DNA of 64,000 nt from Cordia subcordata (GCA_028554755.1 JAPTOF010000017.1:11617501-11681500), one strand, 5' to 3'. Shown: positions 1-11,787, numbered from the stretch's first letter. Made by a program: numbers and translations. The notes: generated from the letters alone by a model not told the origin.

Positions 1-1050
1 ACTTATCAATCATGGAATCCTCAACTAAAAATGTGGAAGCTACACATTTCTGCTCTAAGATCTTGAAATCAAAGCTAGACAACAAATCCTCAAATTTCCT
101 CAAATCCTTGCTATCATTCATAGTCCTCTCTACAAAGTCCTCAATATAAGAATCAATGACATCAACTCTAAAGCACTCTTCTCCATCCTCTTCTCATCCT
201 ACACTAGCCTTATTTACCACCTCGACAACCTTCATAGTGGATCTCAAATTCCCAAATTTCATCTCTGATAACCCCAACCTACAATGGATAATGGCATTCG
301 ACGTAACAAGGAAATGACGACCTAAGAGGACAGGTGTAGAATGTCTAGAATTATGACCCGAATCCATATCTAATACTCTAAAGTCACGTGGGTACACGAA
401 CTCACCTACCTAGATCATAACATCCTCTACCACACTTCTAGGTCTACGTTCATACCTATCAAGTAACGAAAAAGTAACACATGTAGGGCACAACTGACCT
501 AGACCTAGCTGTTGATAGACTAAATAGGGAATGAGATTCATGCTGGACCCTAAATCTAGCAAGGTGTGATAAATCTAGGTCTCACAAATCCTACAAGGAA
601 TGGTAAAAGCTCCGAGGTCACTCATCTTGGGTGAGAGACCCAAAGTACAAATACTACTCACTTTCTCTGTGAGCCTCACCTTAGGACTGTTAAAAGATCT
701 ACACTTCCTCGTATAAAGGTCCTTAAAGAACTTAGAACAGAAAAAAAGGGAAATAATTGCATGTATCAAATGAAGATTGACCTTAAAATACTTAAGGTGA
801 TCTAAGATCTTGAAAAAATTAGAATCCTCACTAGGTGTGGGCCTATCTAAGATGGATGGGAAGGGAACTCTAGGTATAGGACCTTTAGACAAATGGAATC
901 ATCAATGGACTCCTTTCTCACTTGATGTAGGCGAGAAGTACTACTTTCTCCATGATCTTTAATAGGCTCAACTCTCTCCGCAGGACCTTTCTCTACAGGG
1001 CTATAACTAGGCTCTCTAAAAATCAGAAAGACCACTAAGTATAGGCACTG
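1..1050 (-). pseudogene. Ty3/gypsy (Athila/Tat-like) protease region, decayed
   Basis: Minus-strand fragments read like the region between gag and reverse transcriptase of Athila/Tat-type gypsy elements. The piece at 575-892 carries the stretch that normally precedes the protease (lysine- and leucine-rich, then a short motif reading FTIPCRI). The piece at 194-397 holds the protease C-terminal signature, with VLDMD followed by PVLLGRHFLVTSNAII. Internal stops and frame changes separate the pieces, so no functional polyprotein is encoded. The element continues beyond the left edge, so its RT and integrase status is unknown. A solo LTR at 1051-2687 splits it from its gag region at 2688-4093. Assignment to the Athila/Tat group is by motif resemblance from memory. 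Confidence 0.75.
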
Positions 1051-2687
1051 TGATACCGCTATTTGAGCACAAGCCTAGATAGCCCGCAAGTGCACGGGAC
1101 GTGTGTAGTACAGTGTGTGCAAGTGCGGGGTCGAATCCACAGGGAGGCTACCTTAGTTTAGTCTCTATGTGCTCAAGTGCCTTAAACTAGTTACGTGCGT
1201 ATGTGTACTTACTTTAGGATGGAAGGGAGCTCAAAAAAAGGAAAATAAAAACTAATATATGGAGGAACTTAAAGGAGCCAAACTAAGGAAAGAAACACTA
1301 ATAAAGAAGAAGGGGACCTAGGGCGATTGCATTGCAACTAGACTTGGGCTATGATAACAGATGATGTCTATCTATGGCTCGGGACTTCTATTGCCGTTGT
1401 GTTGATCAGGGGCTCTCTTAACCAATACTAGTGGTTCAACCTGTTAGCTGGATTTAAAGCTAAGGGCCAATCCCTCCTAGCCTACACAATCCGTGCTTAG
1501 AACTTATCCTCTTGGCTGGATTTAAAGCCAAGTACTAGCACCTAAACACTACGTGACATTAAAGCTCAATTAACCAACACTAACGTGAGTGAGGGATACT
1601 CTAGTCTAGGTTAACTTATCCACTTGGCTGGATTTAAAGCCAAGGACTAGCACCTAAACTCAACTAAGCAAAGCATGTAACCTATTAGCTGGATTTAAAG
1701 CTAAAGCCTACTCTACTAAGTAAAGCCATGAGATTAAGCAAAATCACATCACCCAAATAAGTAGATAAGGGCATTTTAAGCACAAATAACACATGCATAT
1801 TCACTTAGGCATTTTAACAAACACATAGACATGTTTGATTTCCAATACATAGACATATTGAATCATGCCATAAATTTATGTAAATAAACATGTATTAAAA
1901 GCCAAAGATCTACACAAATCCATTATTCAAAGCCCTAATCTAATATACAACAACAATCAACCCTAAATCTAGCCTAATCTAGCAACATATTTATAAGAAA
2001 TGGAGAAAGAACAAGAAGAACTTCCCTAAATTCTTGCTTCCAAATCCGTACAAATCCTTCAAATCTTTGTTTAATGCTTCAATCCTAGCTTGGTGTGGGG
2101 TTTAGATGATGGTTTAGGGTGTTTTGTGTAGTGGGTCAAGGTTAGGGTTTATTAAGATTTAAGAATAAAAGTTCCTCCCCTCGAAATTGGGCTGAAACGA
2201 GCTTTTATAGATTTCTTCCGCGCACAGCCAGTCGACCTAGCCGATCGACCGGCTCCTCTTTTTTGCTCGACCGGCTTCAACCTTGATGCTCTCTGGACTG
2301 GCCGGTTGACCTAGCCGGTCGACCGGCTTCTTAGGAACTCGACCGGCTCTAAATCTTTTATTCTCTGGAGCGGCCGGTCGACCTAGACAGTCAACCGGCT
2401 CTTCATCTAAGCCGACCGGCTGGATCAAAATGCTCTCTTCTTTATTTCTTTTCTTCCGTTCTTTATCCGTTAGCTCATTTTTTCCTCGTATACGCTTGAA
2501 CCCTTCCAAAACACTCCTAAAACATGGAATATAACACTTAGTATAGTATTTATGCATCTAAATACATTAAGTACGAATATTAACAAATATGCATAAACTT
2601 TATACTAAGCGCACTCAATTATGCTCTGAACACCCTTAAATATGCATGCAAAAACTAGATGAAAACATGCACAAATGACATACATCA
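1051..2687 (-). mobile_element. Solo LTR (L1), gypsy-type, reverse orientation
   Basis: The segment reads TGATACC at its left edge and ends CATACATCA, giving TGAT...ATCA termini when reversed. It matches the plus-strand copy at 49518-51148 along its whole length. The flanks are CACTG on the left and TACTG on the right, a 4-of-5 match consistent with an aged 5-bp target duplication. No internal region is attached, so I read it as a solo LTR that inserted between the gag and protease parts of the surrounding gypsy remnant. It contains four copies of a hairpin motif around GGATTTAA, an array of GGTCGACC palindromes, and near its 3' end a GTCGAATCCACAGGGA motif also present in gypsy element C. 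That shared motif supports a gypsy origin. Confidence 0.85.
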
Positions 2688-4093
2688 TACTGCATAGTCA
2701 ATTCCTACTCTATTGTCCACTATCCTACCACTCTTAAGAATGGTGACAAGGCCTAAGGGGGTAAGTGGTGTTAGTGGAGAAATAGGACTGGACTTTAGGG
2801 TTCACCTTTGGTTGGGAAGGCAATTTCCCAAGGTTTCTAGTGCTTAACTGGGTAACAAACTACTCTAATTGTACCTTAAACTTGGACATCTGCTGCCTGT
2901 AGCTGGCTAGCTCTTTCCTATTATCTGATAACTCTTGCTACTGACTAGCTAATGCCTATTGCTGATTTTGAATAAACTGTATTAATTTTATTACATCATT
3001 TCTAGGGGACTGGTTACTAGAGGAAGCAATGAGTGTTTGTGGCTAAGGGGCACTAGGAACCCCAAGTTGATTGACATAGTAAAACCCTAGAGGGTAAGTA
3101 GGACAGGGTCGCTGTTGGAGTGGGGCCTGGGGCTAGGAATAAGACTCATGCCAACCCTGTCTCTAAGAAAATTTTAGGTTGTCTCTCCAACCGGGATTTA
3201 TATGTGTTAGAGTATGGATTGTACTCACAAGAACAACCTTGAGTAACATACAGTTGCTCCTGCATGAACTTGGGAAACTAAGGTGCTATAGGGCAAGCTA
3301 TGGTCTCGTGAGATAACTCAGAACATAACGCACATACCTCAACTACCAAAGGGGCAGAGGAAGAACCTATGGAACTAATCCTATGATCGTGAGAGGAAAG
3401 AGACAAAGAAATGAATTGATCTAACTTATTTGTGAGTGCCTCTACTTTAACGGGCAAATCTAAAGAACCTCCTCATTCATGAACACCTCCTCTATTCACT
3501 CCTCAACTAGACCTCTCCATAGCTGAATTTTGGAAAGATTTCTCTGCCAACAAATCAATTTTCTTGCATGCCTCACTCACCTTCAAATTATAGAATCCAC
3601 TATCGGAGGCAACATTGACCATCATCCTATTTTGTTCATTTAAACCTCGAAAAAAATATTGGAGTAGGTCATGCTTATCATACCCGCAGTGAGGGCATTG
3701 TCTAAGTAGGTTAGTGAACCTCTCCTAAGCCTCATGAAAGGACTCTAAATCATGTTGGGAGAACATCATAATAAAAGCCTTAAGGCCGCCGTCTTGCCCA
3801 TGGGAAAGAATTTTTGGTAAAATCTAGATTGAAGCTCGGCCCATGATGTGATACAACTACTAGATAAAGAATGAAACCAAGACCTAGCCTTATCCTTAAG
3901 GGTGAACGAAAATAACCTAAGATGAATGTCCTCTTGGACAGATTGGGGATATAGAGGATGGAATTCATTTATACAAAATTGGTAATGTGGTCCAAAGGAC
4001 TTTTATTACTCTTCCTATAGAAGAAAGGGAGCATAGCCAACATGTTAGGCTTAATCTCCAAATTTTCCTCTCCCAAACCCAAAATATTAATAG
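2688..4093 (-). pseudogene. Ty3/gypsy gag remnant
   Basis: The reverse strand encodes a recognisable retrotransposon Gag domain. Around 3940-3780 it reads LRLFSFTLKDKARSWFHSL followed by a tryptophan and FFPMGK, the usual core of plant gypsy gag proteins. Around 3730-3520 it gives a cysteine-containing stretch (LLRQCPHCGYDKHDLLQYFF) and then a leucine-rich helix region. Frameshifts and stops interrupt it. The zinc-knuckle part near 3200 is scrambled. The 5' end of the gag is cut at 4093, where copia element B begins. It belongs with the protease remnant at 1-1050, separated only by the solo LTR. Confidence 0.75.
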
Positions 4094-4359
4094 TATGGGT
4101 GCAAATATCTTACGAAAGGGGTGAATTAAGATATTACCTAATTTTCGTATTTAAAAAATTCACCCAAAAATCCACAATTACTTTCAAGCAAAATATCAAA
4201 CACAAGATAGGCAATATAAAAAGATGTAAATAAATTAGAGTAAAGACAAACGATTATAAGATGGTTCGGCCAAGCCTACGTCCACCACCAAATGATACTT
4301 CCTTTAGGACCTCAACAATCTTTATTAGATACGTTTCTTCAAATCTTAGTGAAGCAAAT
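4094..4359 (-). repeat. 3' LTR of copia element B, part 1 (U5 end)
   Basis: This is the inverted 3' portion of a copia LTR of the same family as element A. It includes the inverted equivalents of the TTCGGCCAAGCCTACGTCC and GGGTGCAAATATCTTA segments seen in A's LTR ends. It begins TATGGGTG where TGTGGGTG would be expected, so the terminal dinucleotide is mutated. It stops at 4359, where element A inserted, and resumes at 13103. Confidence 0.8.
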
Positions 4360-5668
4360 TGTTAGCTAAATATTCATTATTGATTTCGATGATGAAAAAA
4401 TATATATGCATTATTTAACTAAATAGCTTCTTGTGAAAATGAGATGTCATCAATATGAAGCTTGGAAAGATATGAAGATGTGCAAAAGGGTTATTTGAAG
4501 AAGGAGAAAAGATGAGAAGGTATAAAGAGGAGAAGAGAAGCCATAAGGGATACCGGATTTGTTTTTCTTCTTGCTCTTTTTGTGAAATGCATATATATTG
4601 TGTGGACTTGGCTCAAAATATTTTTCTTTGTCATTTGAAAAATTTTCAAGTCTTACACTTTTGAAAATAACATATGCACAAATGTATTTGAATGCACACA
4701 TTAAGATAAAATAAGTTTTTGGGGTGTTTTTATTCACAACATGCATTTACATAGTTATTCAAAATAACTTGGAGTTGTGAAAATGTACTTGAATTTGTTT
4801 TTCTGCAAAATCTGGCTTTACTTCACATTCTGAAGTGACCGGACCCCCCAGCCGGTCGACCGGCTGACCTGGGTGGTCGCCGAACCTAATCAGAGAAGTG
4901 AAGGGAAAAGCCGGACCCCCTAGCTGGTCGACCGGCTAAGGCGTCCGGCCTAGTCAGAGAAGGAGAAAGGCAAGCCGACGACTGCGGCCGACCGGCTGAA
5001 CGGGGTCAGTAATAAATGCACTAGCCGCTTATTACCGCTCCGCCGAAAATCTTCATCCTTCTTCTCCTACCAAATCCCTAACCCCCAAATCTCTTTAAAT
5101 ACTCATTCAAATACACTTTCTAAACAAAAATTGAAGTGTGCAAAAGTGTTTATCATCATTCAATCCATCTTTGAGCCATTCTTGCAATATATTTGAGCTT
5201 TCAAGAGCTTGTTCTTTCTCTTCTTGAGGAAGATTTCAGATTCAATCTCTTTTCAATCTTGAGTATATACACACTTTGAGAGCTTTAATCATTGTGAGAT
5301 ATATCCATTTTAGCTTGTAAAGTGTGAGGAAATCCTATAGAGAGAATCTCTTGGGTTCTTTGAAGTAAGACTTCAAAGAGGTTGTAAAGAACTTGGTTTG
5401 TGTTCACCAAGTTTTGAAGAAGCATTTTAGTGGAGATCTTTGAAGTTCTAAGGGGAGATTCCTTGGGCGGTGGACGTAGGCTTGGCCGAACCACCTTAAA
5501 ATCGTTTGTCTCTCTTCTCCTTGCATCTCTATTTTTATTGTTCTTACCTTGCTTATCTTGTGTTTGATATATTGCTTTTTAGAAGTTGTAAATTTTCTGA
5601 AAATTTAAAAAAAAAAATTAGTATTAATATCTTAATTCACTCCCCCTCTTAAGATATTTGCACCCACA
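4360..5668 (+). repeat. Left LTR of copia A
   Basis: A 1,309-bp LTR with TGTTAG start and ACCCACA end. It is a close match to the right LTR (11788-13102), differing at roughly forty to fifty positions by eye, many of them C/T or G/A changes inside the CG-rich palindrome block at about 4840-5000. A perfect 16-bp palindrome AGCCGGTCGACCGGCT lies at 4850-4865. A TTTAAATA sequence near 5093 is a possible TATA element. The 3' end (5636-5668) is pyrimidine-rich and then reads TTAAGATATTTGCACCCACA. Confidence 0.93.
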
Positions 5669-5670
5669 AT

Positions 5671-5682
5671 TGGTATCAGAGC
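5671..5682 (+). other. Primer binding site (initiator Met tRNA type), copia A
   Basis: TGGTATCAGAGC lies two bases after the LTR end. It is the standard plant copia primer site complementary to the 3' end of initiator methionine tRNA. Confidence 0.93.
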
Positions 5683-5729
5683 TAGGGTTCTACATTATAG
5701 TCTAACAACTAGTAGAATTTCTAGCGAAT

Positions 5730-7454
5730 ATGGAGGGAATTTCTATTAAACAAGCACCCCCTTTTGATGGAACAAATTATGCATTTTGGAAAATGAGAAT
5801 GAAAGTGTTTATACAATCACATGACTATAAAGCTTGGAAAATCATAGAAAATGGGCCTACCTTGCCTACAAAATTAGAAGGTGATAGGAGAATTCCCAAA
5901 CCAGAAAATGAGTGGAATGATGAAGATATTAAATTATTTGAGTTAAATCAAAAAGCTTTAAATTATTTATTTAATGCTATGAATGCCACTGAATTTGCTA
6001 GAGTAATGGGCTGCACTTCGGTTAAAGAACTTTGGGATCAATTAGAAGTAACTTATGAAGGAACGAGCCAAGTGAAAGAATCTAGGATTGCTATACTTGT
6101 ACATAGATATGAATTATTCAAAATGCTTCCAAATGAAAATGTTGAGCAAATGTTTTCTAGATTTGTTGAAATCACTAACGGTTTGAAAGCTCTTGGTAAA
6201 GATTATTCCAATGTAGAGAAAGTTAGGAAAGTGCTAAGAAGCTTGCCATCATCATGGCAACCTAAGGTCACGATAATAAAGGAAGCAAAGGACTTGAATA
6301 CATTGGAGCTCAATGAGCTCATTGGGTCACTCATGACTTATGAGCTTGAGATAAAAGATCATGAAGAAGAAAAAAGGAAAGCAAAGAAGTCCATTGCTCT
6401 AGTTGCATCAAAATTTTCATCAAGTGACGATGAAGAAGATGATGAGGATCCAGAAGATGAGGAGATTGCACTTCTAGCCCGAAATTTCAAAAAATTTATG
6501 AAATTTAAAAAGATGAGAAAAGGGGCTTCTTCTTCAAGCAACACAAATTGGAAGAAGAAAGGAAAAGAAGGCAAAGAGTTCAAAAAGATAAAAGATACAA
6601 AAGATGAAATAAAGTGCTTTAATTGCAACAAACCGGGACATATAAAGGCAAATTGTCCTAAGCTTTCAAAGAAGAAGGAAGGAAAGGTGCTCAAGGCCAC
6701 ATGGGACTTTTCCGAAACCGAAAAAGATGAGGAAGAGCATCATGAGGTAGCCAATTTTTGCCTCATGGCCAATGAGGATGAGGTACTATCTTCACCATCT
6801 TTATCTATTTATTATTCATCTAGTGAAGAGGAGGAAGAGGAATATAGTTTTGATGAACTAAAAGAAGCATTTGCTAAATTACATGATGATCTATCCTTAG
6901 CTTTGGCAAAAAACAAGCAAATGCATAAAAGTTTGAAACTTGTTCAAAATGAAAAAGAAATTTTGGAAAAGAAAAATGCTTCTCTTATTGAAAAATTAGA
7001 CATCTTAGAAAAAGAAAATGATTCATATGCCGAAGATTTTGTAAAGATTGAAAAAGAAGTTAAAGATTTAAAAAAGAAAAATGAGGATTTAAATGTAATT
7101 GTTCAAAAGTTTACAAATGGGAAAGAAAATTTTGAAAAACTTCTTGGAAGTCAAAAAATGTCTTTTGATAAGAGTGGTATTGGATACAAATCTAGTATTA
7201 ATCAAAAGTATTTCAGAACCTATTTTGTCAAGGCTTCTACCTCTACATCCCTCTCTTCACCGAAGACAAATGTTATTTGTACCTATTGTGAAAAGAAAGG
7301 ACATGTATCTACTCATTGTTATTACAAGAAAATTCATGATAGAGGATCACATGTTCCATATTGGCAAAGACCAAAATGGGTGGTCAAAACAAAAATTAAA
7401 CTAACGCCAAGGACCCAAGGTGTTGGGGACCCCAAAATAAAGAATTGCATTTGA
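5730..7454 (+). CDS. Copia A Gag polyprotein
   Basis: An intact 574-residue Gag starting at the first ATG after the primer site. Residues 1-210 form the usual copia Gag capsid-type region (FDGTNYAFWKMRMKVF near the start, then the KELWDQLEVTYEG block). Residues around 230-270 are strongly acidic and then basic. A CCHC zinc knuckle (CFNCNKPGHIKANC) follows at about residue 296. Residues 385-475 are a Lys/Glu-rich coiled coil. A second cysteine-histidine knuckle (CTYCEKKGHVSTHC) occurs near residue 520. Two knuckles separated by a coiled coil is a larger Gag than in simple copia elements. Gag forms the virus-like particle that packages element RNA. The reading frame ends with TGA at 7452-7454 and continues in the same frame toward pol after a second stop. 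Confidence 0.93.
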   Translation: MEGISIKQAPPFDGTNYAFWKMRMKVFIQSHDYKAWKIIENGPTLPTKLEGDRRIPKPENEWNDEDIKLFELNQKALNYLFNAMNATEFARVMGCTSVKELWDQLEVTYEGTSQVKESRIAILVHRYELFKMLPNENVEQMFSRFVEITNGLKALGKDYSNVEKVRKVLRSLPSSWQPKVTIIKEAKDLNTLELNELIGSLMTYELEIKDHEEEKRKAKKSIALVASKFSSSDDEEDDEDPEDEEIALLARNFKKFMKFKKMRKGASSSSNTNWKKKGKEGKEFKKIKDTKDEIKCFNCNKPGHIKANCPKLSKKKEGKVLKATWDFSETEKDEEEHHEVANFCLMANEDEVLSSPSLSIYYSSSEEEEEEYSFDELKEAFAKLHDDLSLALAKNKQMHKSLKLVQNEKEILEKKNASLIEKLDILEKENDSYAEDFVKIEKEVKDLKKKNEDLNVIVQKFTNGKENFEKLLGSQKMSFDKSGIGYKSSINQKYFRTYFVKASTSTSLSSPKTNVICTYCEKKGHVSTHCYYKKIHDRGSHVPYWQRPKWVVKTKIKLTPRTQGVGDPKIKNCI

Positions 7455-10400
7455 ATTTCATGTGTGTAGGTATGTAATGAAAGAAATTCAAGCAAAATAA
7501 AATGGATCTTGGATAGTGGTTGTTCCAAGCACATGACGGGGAAATCTTCACTTTTCTACAAACTAAAAAGGGCAAAAGGAGGAGATGTTACCTTTGGGGA
7601 CAATAGCAAAGGGAAAATTATTGGAAAAGGAAGCATTGGTAATGAAAATTCTCTTGCTATACACAATGTTCTACTAGTAGAAGGTCTAAAATTTAATCTA
7701 CTTAGCATTAGTCAATTATGTGACAAAAGGCATAAAGTCATATTTCAATCCTCTAAATGTCTTGTGTATGAATGTGGAAATGAAACTGTGTTATTTGTAG
7801 CTAAGAGAAATGAAAATGTTTACATTGTTGAAATTGATCAACTTATATGTCAACATGTTAAATGTTTATCTGTTGTGCATGAAAATACTTGGTTATGGCA
7901 TAGAAGAGTAGGACATGCTAGCATGAGCTTATTGAATGATTTATCAAAGCATGATCTAGTTAGAGACCTACCAAAACTAAAATTTGAAAAAGATAAAATC
8001 TGTGATGCTTGCCAACTAGGAAAACAACATAAAACATCTTTCAAATCCCTAAATAAGGTTTCAACAAATAGAGCATTACAACTACTACATATGGATTTGT
8101 TTGGACCCATTGATATGGCAAGCTTAGGAGGATCTAGGTATACATTTGTTGTAGTTGATGATTACACTAGATTTACATGGGTCATGTTTCTTACACATAA
8201 AAATGACGCCTTCAATGAATTTGCAAGATTGTGTAGAAAAGTACAAAATGAGAAAGGCTATTTTATAACTTGCATCCGTAGTGATAATGGCACCAAATAT
8301 GTGAATACTCCTTTCATGAAATTTTGTGATGAACATGGCATTGAGCATAAATTTTCGGCCCCTCGTACTCCTCAACAAAATGGGGTAGTAGAGAGGAAGA
8401 ATCGTACATTACAAGAAATGGCAAGGACTATGCTAAAAGAACACAACTTGCCAACATATTTTTGGAGTGAAGCCATAAATACTGCATGCTATGTGCAAAA
8501 TAGAATATTGATTAGACCTATTTTAAACAAAACTCCATATGAACTATGGTATGGCAAAACACCTAAAGTATCATACTTTAAGGTATTTGGTTGTAAATGT
8601 TTTATTCTAAACACTAAGGACCACTTAAGAAAGTTTGATTCTAAATTCGATGAAGGAATATTCTTAGGTTATTCCACAAAGAGCAAAGCATATAGGGTAT
8701 ATAATAAGAGAACTCTTGTTGTGGAAGAATCAATACATGTTACATTTGATGAGACTAATCCATTTGAGCCGAGAAAGGAAATTGATGATGTAGGTTATCT
8801 TTTGGAAAAGACAACGCTTGAAGATCCAACTCTAAAAGACAAAGAAAACGCAAGAAGAAGAACTTCAAGAAAGGAGGTCTCAAGAAAATGAGGAAATCAA
8901 ACATTGCTCAACCAAAGATGATGAAACAAAAGAACCTCATGAAGATCTACCAAAGAGTTGGAAGTTTGTGAGATACCATCCTCAAGATCTTATTCTCGGT
9001 AATCCAAATGAAGGTGTATGAACTAGGCGTAATATTAGCACTTTCTGTAAGCATCATGCATTTATTTCTCATATTGAACCCAAAAATGTAAAAGAAGCTC
9101 TACTAGATGAAAATTGGATAATAGCAATGCAAGAAGAACTCAATCAATTTGAGAGAAATAAAGTTTGGAAGCTAGTTGAAAGACCTAAAGATAGACCGGT
9201 AATTGGAACCAAATGGGTATTCAAAAACAAACTAGATGAAGTCGGAATAGTGACTATGAATAAGGCTAGACTAGTTGCACAATGATACAATCAAGAAGAA
9301 GGAATTGATTATGATGAAACTTATGCTCTTGTAGCTAGACTTGAATCCATTTGTATGTTACTTGCATTTGCATGTCACATGGACTTTAAACTTTATCAAA
9401 TGGATGTGAAGAGTGCATTTTTAAATGGATTCATTGAAGAAGAAGTTTTTGTTGAACAACCCCCCGGTTTTGAAGATTCATGTTTTCCTAATCATGTTTT
9501 TAAATTAGAAAAGGCTTTATATGGCTTAAAGCAAGCTCTTAGAGCTTGGTATGAAAGACTTAGTGGATTTTTGATTGAAAACAATTTCAAAAGAGGGAAA
9601 CTTGATTCAACCCTTTTTATCAAAAGAAAAGACAATGACATTCTACTTGTCCAAATCTATGTAGATGATATAATTTTTGGTGCTACTAATGTTTCCTTGT
9701 GTGAGAATTTTTCAAAGTGCATGCACAAGGAGTTCGAGATGAGCATGATGGGAGAATTTACTTTCTTCCTCGGACTCCAAATCAAACAAGCAAAAGAGGG
9801 GATCTTCGTAAATCAAATCATCAAGAAATTTCGACTTGAAGATGCAAAGGAGATTGGAACTCCCATGAGTCCCTCAACTAAGCTAGATAAAGATGAGAAA
9901 GGTAAACCAGTAGACGAGAAGAAATATAGAGGTATGATCGGTAGCCTATTATATTTAACTGCCTCTAGACCTGATATCATGTTCTCAGTGTGCTTATGTG
10001 CTAGATTTCAATCCAATCCTAAGGAAAGTCACTTAACAGCTGTAAAAAGAATAATTAGATATCTTAAGGGAACAATTTATTTAGGGCTTTGGTATGCTAA
10101 AGGAACGTCGTTTGATCTATGTGGTTTTTCTGATGCTGACTATGCTGGTTGCAAAATAGATCGTAAGAGTAGTAGTGGAACATGCCAATTCTTAGGACAT
10201 TCCTTAGTATCTTGGTCTTGTAGGAAACAAAATAGCGTTGCCATTTCTACCACTGAAGCTGAATATATTGCAGCTGGTAGTTGTGTGGCACAAATATTAT
10301 GGATGAAACAAAATTTACTTGATTATGGATTGAATTATGATCATATTCCTATATATTGTAATAATACTAGTGCAATTAATCTTACTAAGAACCCAATTCA

Positions 10401-10584
10401 ACACTCAAGAACTAAGCATATTGAGATTAGACACCATTTCATTAGAGATCATGTACAAAAAGGTGATATAATTCTTGAATTTATTGATACTTTACATCAA
10501 GTTGCTGATATTTTTACTAAACCTTTGAATGAAGATCAATTTTGTAAGATTAGGAGGGAGATTGGAATGATAAAATGTGGTTAA
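7455..10584 (+). pseudogene. Copia A Pol: protease, integrase, RT, RNase H (disabled)
   Basis: Pol begins in the Gag frame after TGA (7452) and TAG (7467). The protease active site is WILDSGCSKHMTG at about 7500-7540. A GAG-pre-integrase zinc site (TWLWHRRVGHAS, then CDACQLGK) lies at about 7885-8030. The integrase core runs from about 8090 with the acidic residues in HMDLFGPID, RSDNGTKY and the terminal glutamate of PQQNGVVE. The reverse transcriptase catalytic YVDD is at about 9659. The RNase H signature (DADYAGCKIDRKSSSG, then STTEAEYIAA) lies at 10130-10280. The frame shifts at about 8845 and is stopped by TGA at 9019-9021 and at 9283-9285, both explained by single base changes. It ends at TAA before 10585. 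Confidence 0.92.
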
Positions 10585-10967
10585 ATTGCATATATATGTG
10601 TTTATGTGGCTTGAGTATAGAAAATAAGCAATTTATGCACTTTCTGACCAAGCCGGTCGACCGTACTAATGCCCTAGGCGTTCGGCTGAAAGGATTTTTT
10701 TATGAGCTCTTTGATCCGGCGGGTCGACATAGCCGGTCGACCCCCCGCGACCAGCCGGTCGACCGACTGAACGCGGACATGGTTAAAAATTGGGGGTTTT
10801 CACCCCAAAATCATTGCATCCTATCAAAATTTTTAAGCCCTAGCCTAAATCCATTTCAAAATCTTCAAATTTCAACCGTTTTCTTCCAAATTTCTTCCTA
10901 AAATTGGCTTGCCCACTTCAAAAAACAAAGATTTTACTGATTATTTTCACAAAAACAACGCGAAATC
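10585..10967 (+). other. Copia A spacer between pol and extra ORF, with GGTCGACC palindromes
   Basis: No conserved protein is evident. It carries three GGTCGACC-type palindromic sites at about 10654-10765, like those in the LTRs. The right-hand part (10780-10960) reads like a leader sequence, with a CAAATTTCAACC-rich stretch before the ATG at 10968. The inverted element B has an equivalent spacer at about 16023-16330 with degraded versions of the palindromes. Confidence 0.6.
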
Positions 10968-11301
10968 ATGGTGAATCTTAGAAGAAAATAATGAGGAAGC
11001 TACTCTTAGGCAAGTGATGAGAGAATCTAGGGAGCAAGAGCATATTGATGAGCTACGTCAAAGAGAAATGCGTCAGGGTGCTGGTTCTAGCTCTATGGGA
11101 CAACAGGAAGACCCTTCTTTGATGGCTCAGATTCTGTCCCAATTACAGGCCTTAAACACTGGTATGGGTGAAATGAGGGCCACAATGACAAGCCAATGGG
11201 ACGAGCTCACTACCTGGAGGCAACATATTGATTCAGAAGTAGCTACTATGAAGTCAGACATGAGAAACTACTTCAAGGATCACCATGATCGTGCGCCTTA
11301 A
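10968..11301 (+). pseudogene. Copia A extra 3' ORF, internally deleted
   Basis: ATG at 10968 opens MVNLRRK and stops. A second frame (11014-11301, 95 residues) encodes a polar helical protein with GAGSSSMGQQEDPSLMAQIL and LSQLQALNTGMGEM segments, ending in DHHDRAP. Element B carries the same N-terminus (MVNPRG) and the same C-terminus (GAGSNSMGQQKD, then HDHAP), but about 1 kb of coding sequence lies between them there. So A has lost the central domain by an internal deletion that shifted the frame. The gene sits between RNase H and the polypurine tract, where some SIRE-type elements carry an additional or envelope-like ORF. No membrane segment is visible here. The function is unknown. Confidence 0.7.
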
Positions 11302-11769
11302 TTTTCTTACTTCAGAAAAACTCTTTTCATTCCACTTGAAAACATTTTTTAGTTTTAGTTGACTTTCAAATTCTTGACTTTGGTTAACAAGTTATCTCTT
11401 CTATACAATCTTAACTTTCGCTTCTTTTCCTGCCTTTATATTGATTTGATGATGCCAAAGGGGGAGAATTAAATGGTATAAAATGGTATAATTGCTTTAT
11501 GGTGAATGCCTTATGGTGAAAGGTATATATATGCGTTGTTGGCTGTTGAATGGTATAACTGCTTTATGGTTTGATGATACTTGTGTGGATATGGCTATTT
11601 GTTGTGACATACTTATGTGGATCTGGCTATTTTATTGATGAGTTGTTTATATCCTCAATATGCATTAGCTGAAACTTGATAGGGGGAGTATTTTCCCAAA
11701 ATACACTTTTTAAAGAAATGCATATATTAAGGGGGAGTATTTTTATCTCAAATCTTAAAAATTTGTCAT
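11302..11769 (+). other. Copia A 3' untranslated spacer
   Basis: There is no conserved ORF. It contains short repeated phrases such as GGTATAATTGCTTTATGG and GGTATAACTGCTTTATGG at 11480-11570, and GGGGGAGTATTTT twice (11682 and 11731), the latter resembling spare polypurine tracts. Confidence 0.6.
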
Positions 11770-11772
11770 CAT

Positions 11773-11787
11773 CAAAAAGGGAGAGAT
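11773..11787 (+). other. Polypurine tract, copia A
   Basis: AAAAAGGGAGAGATT immediately precedes the right LTR, the position of plus-strand priming. Element B has the equivalent purine run just outside its LTR at 14113. Confidence 0.85.

Noticed and set aside
1124..1142. GTCGAATCC motif as a tRNA B-box
   Set aside because: It lies in an LTR, with no A-box or cloverleaf around it.
6359..6700. Minus-strand 113-residue ORF over copia A gag
   Set aside because: It is an antisense shadow of the Lys/Glu-rich coding region.
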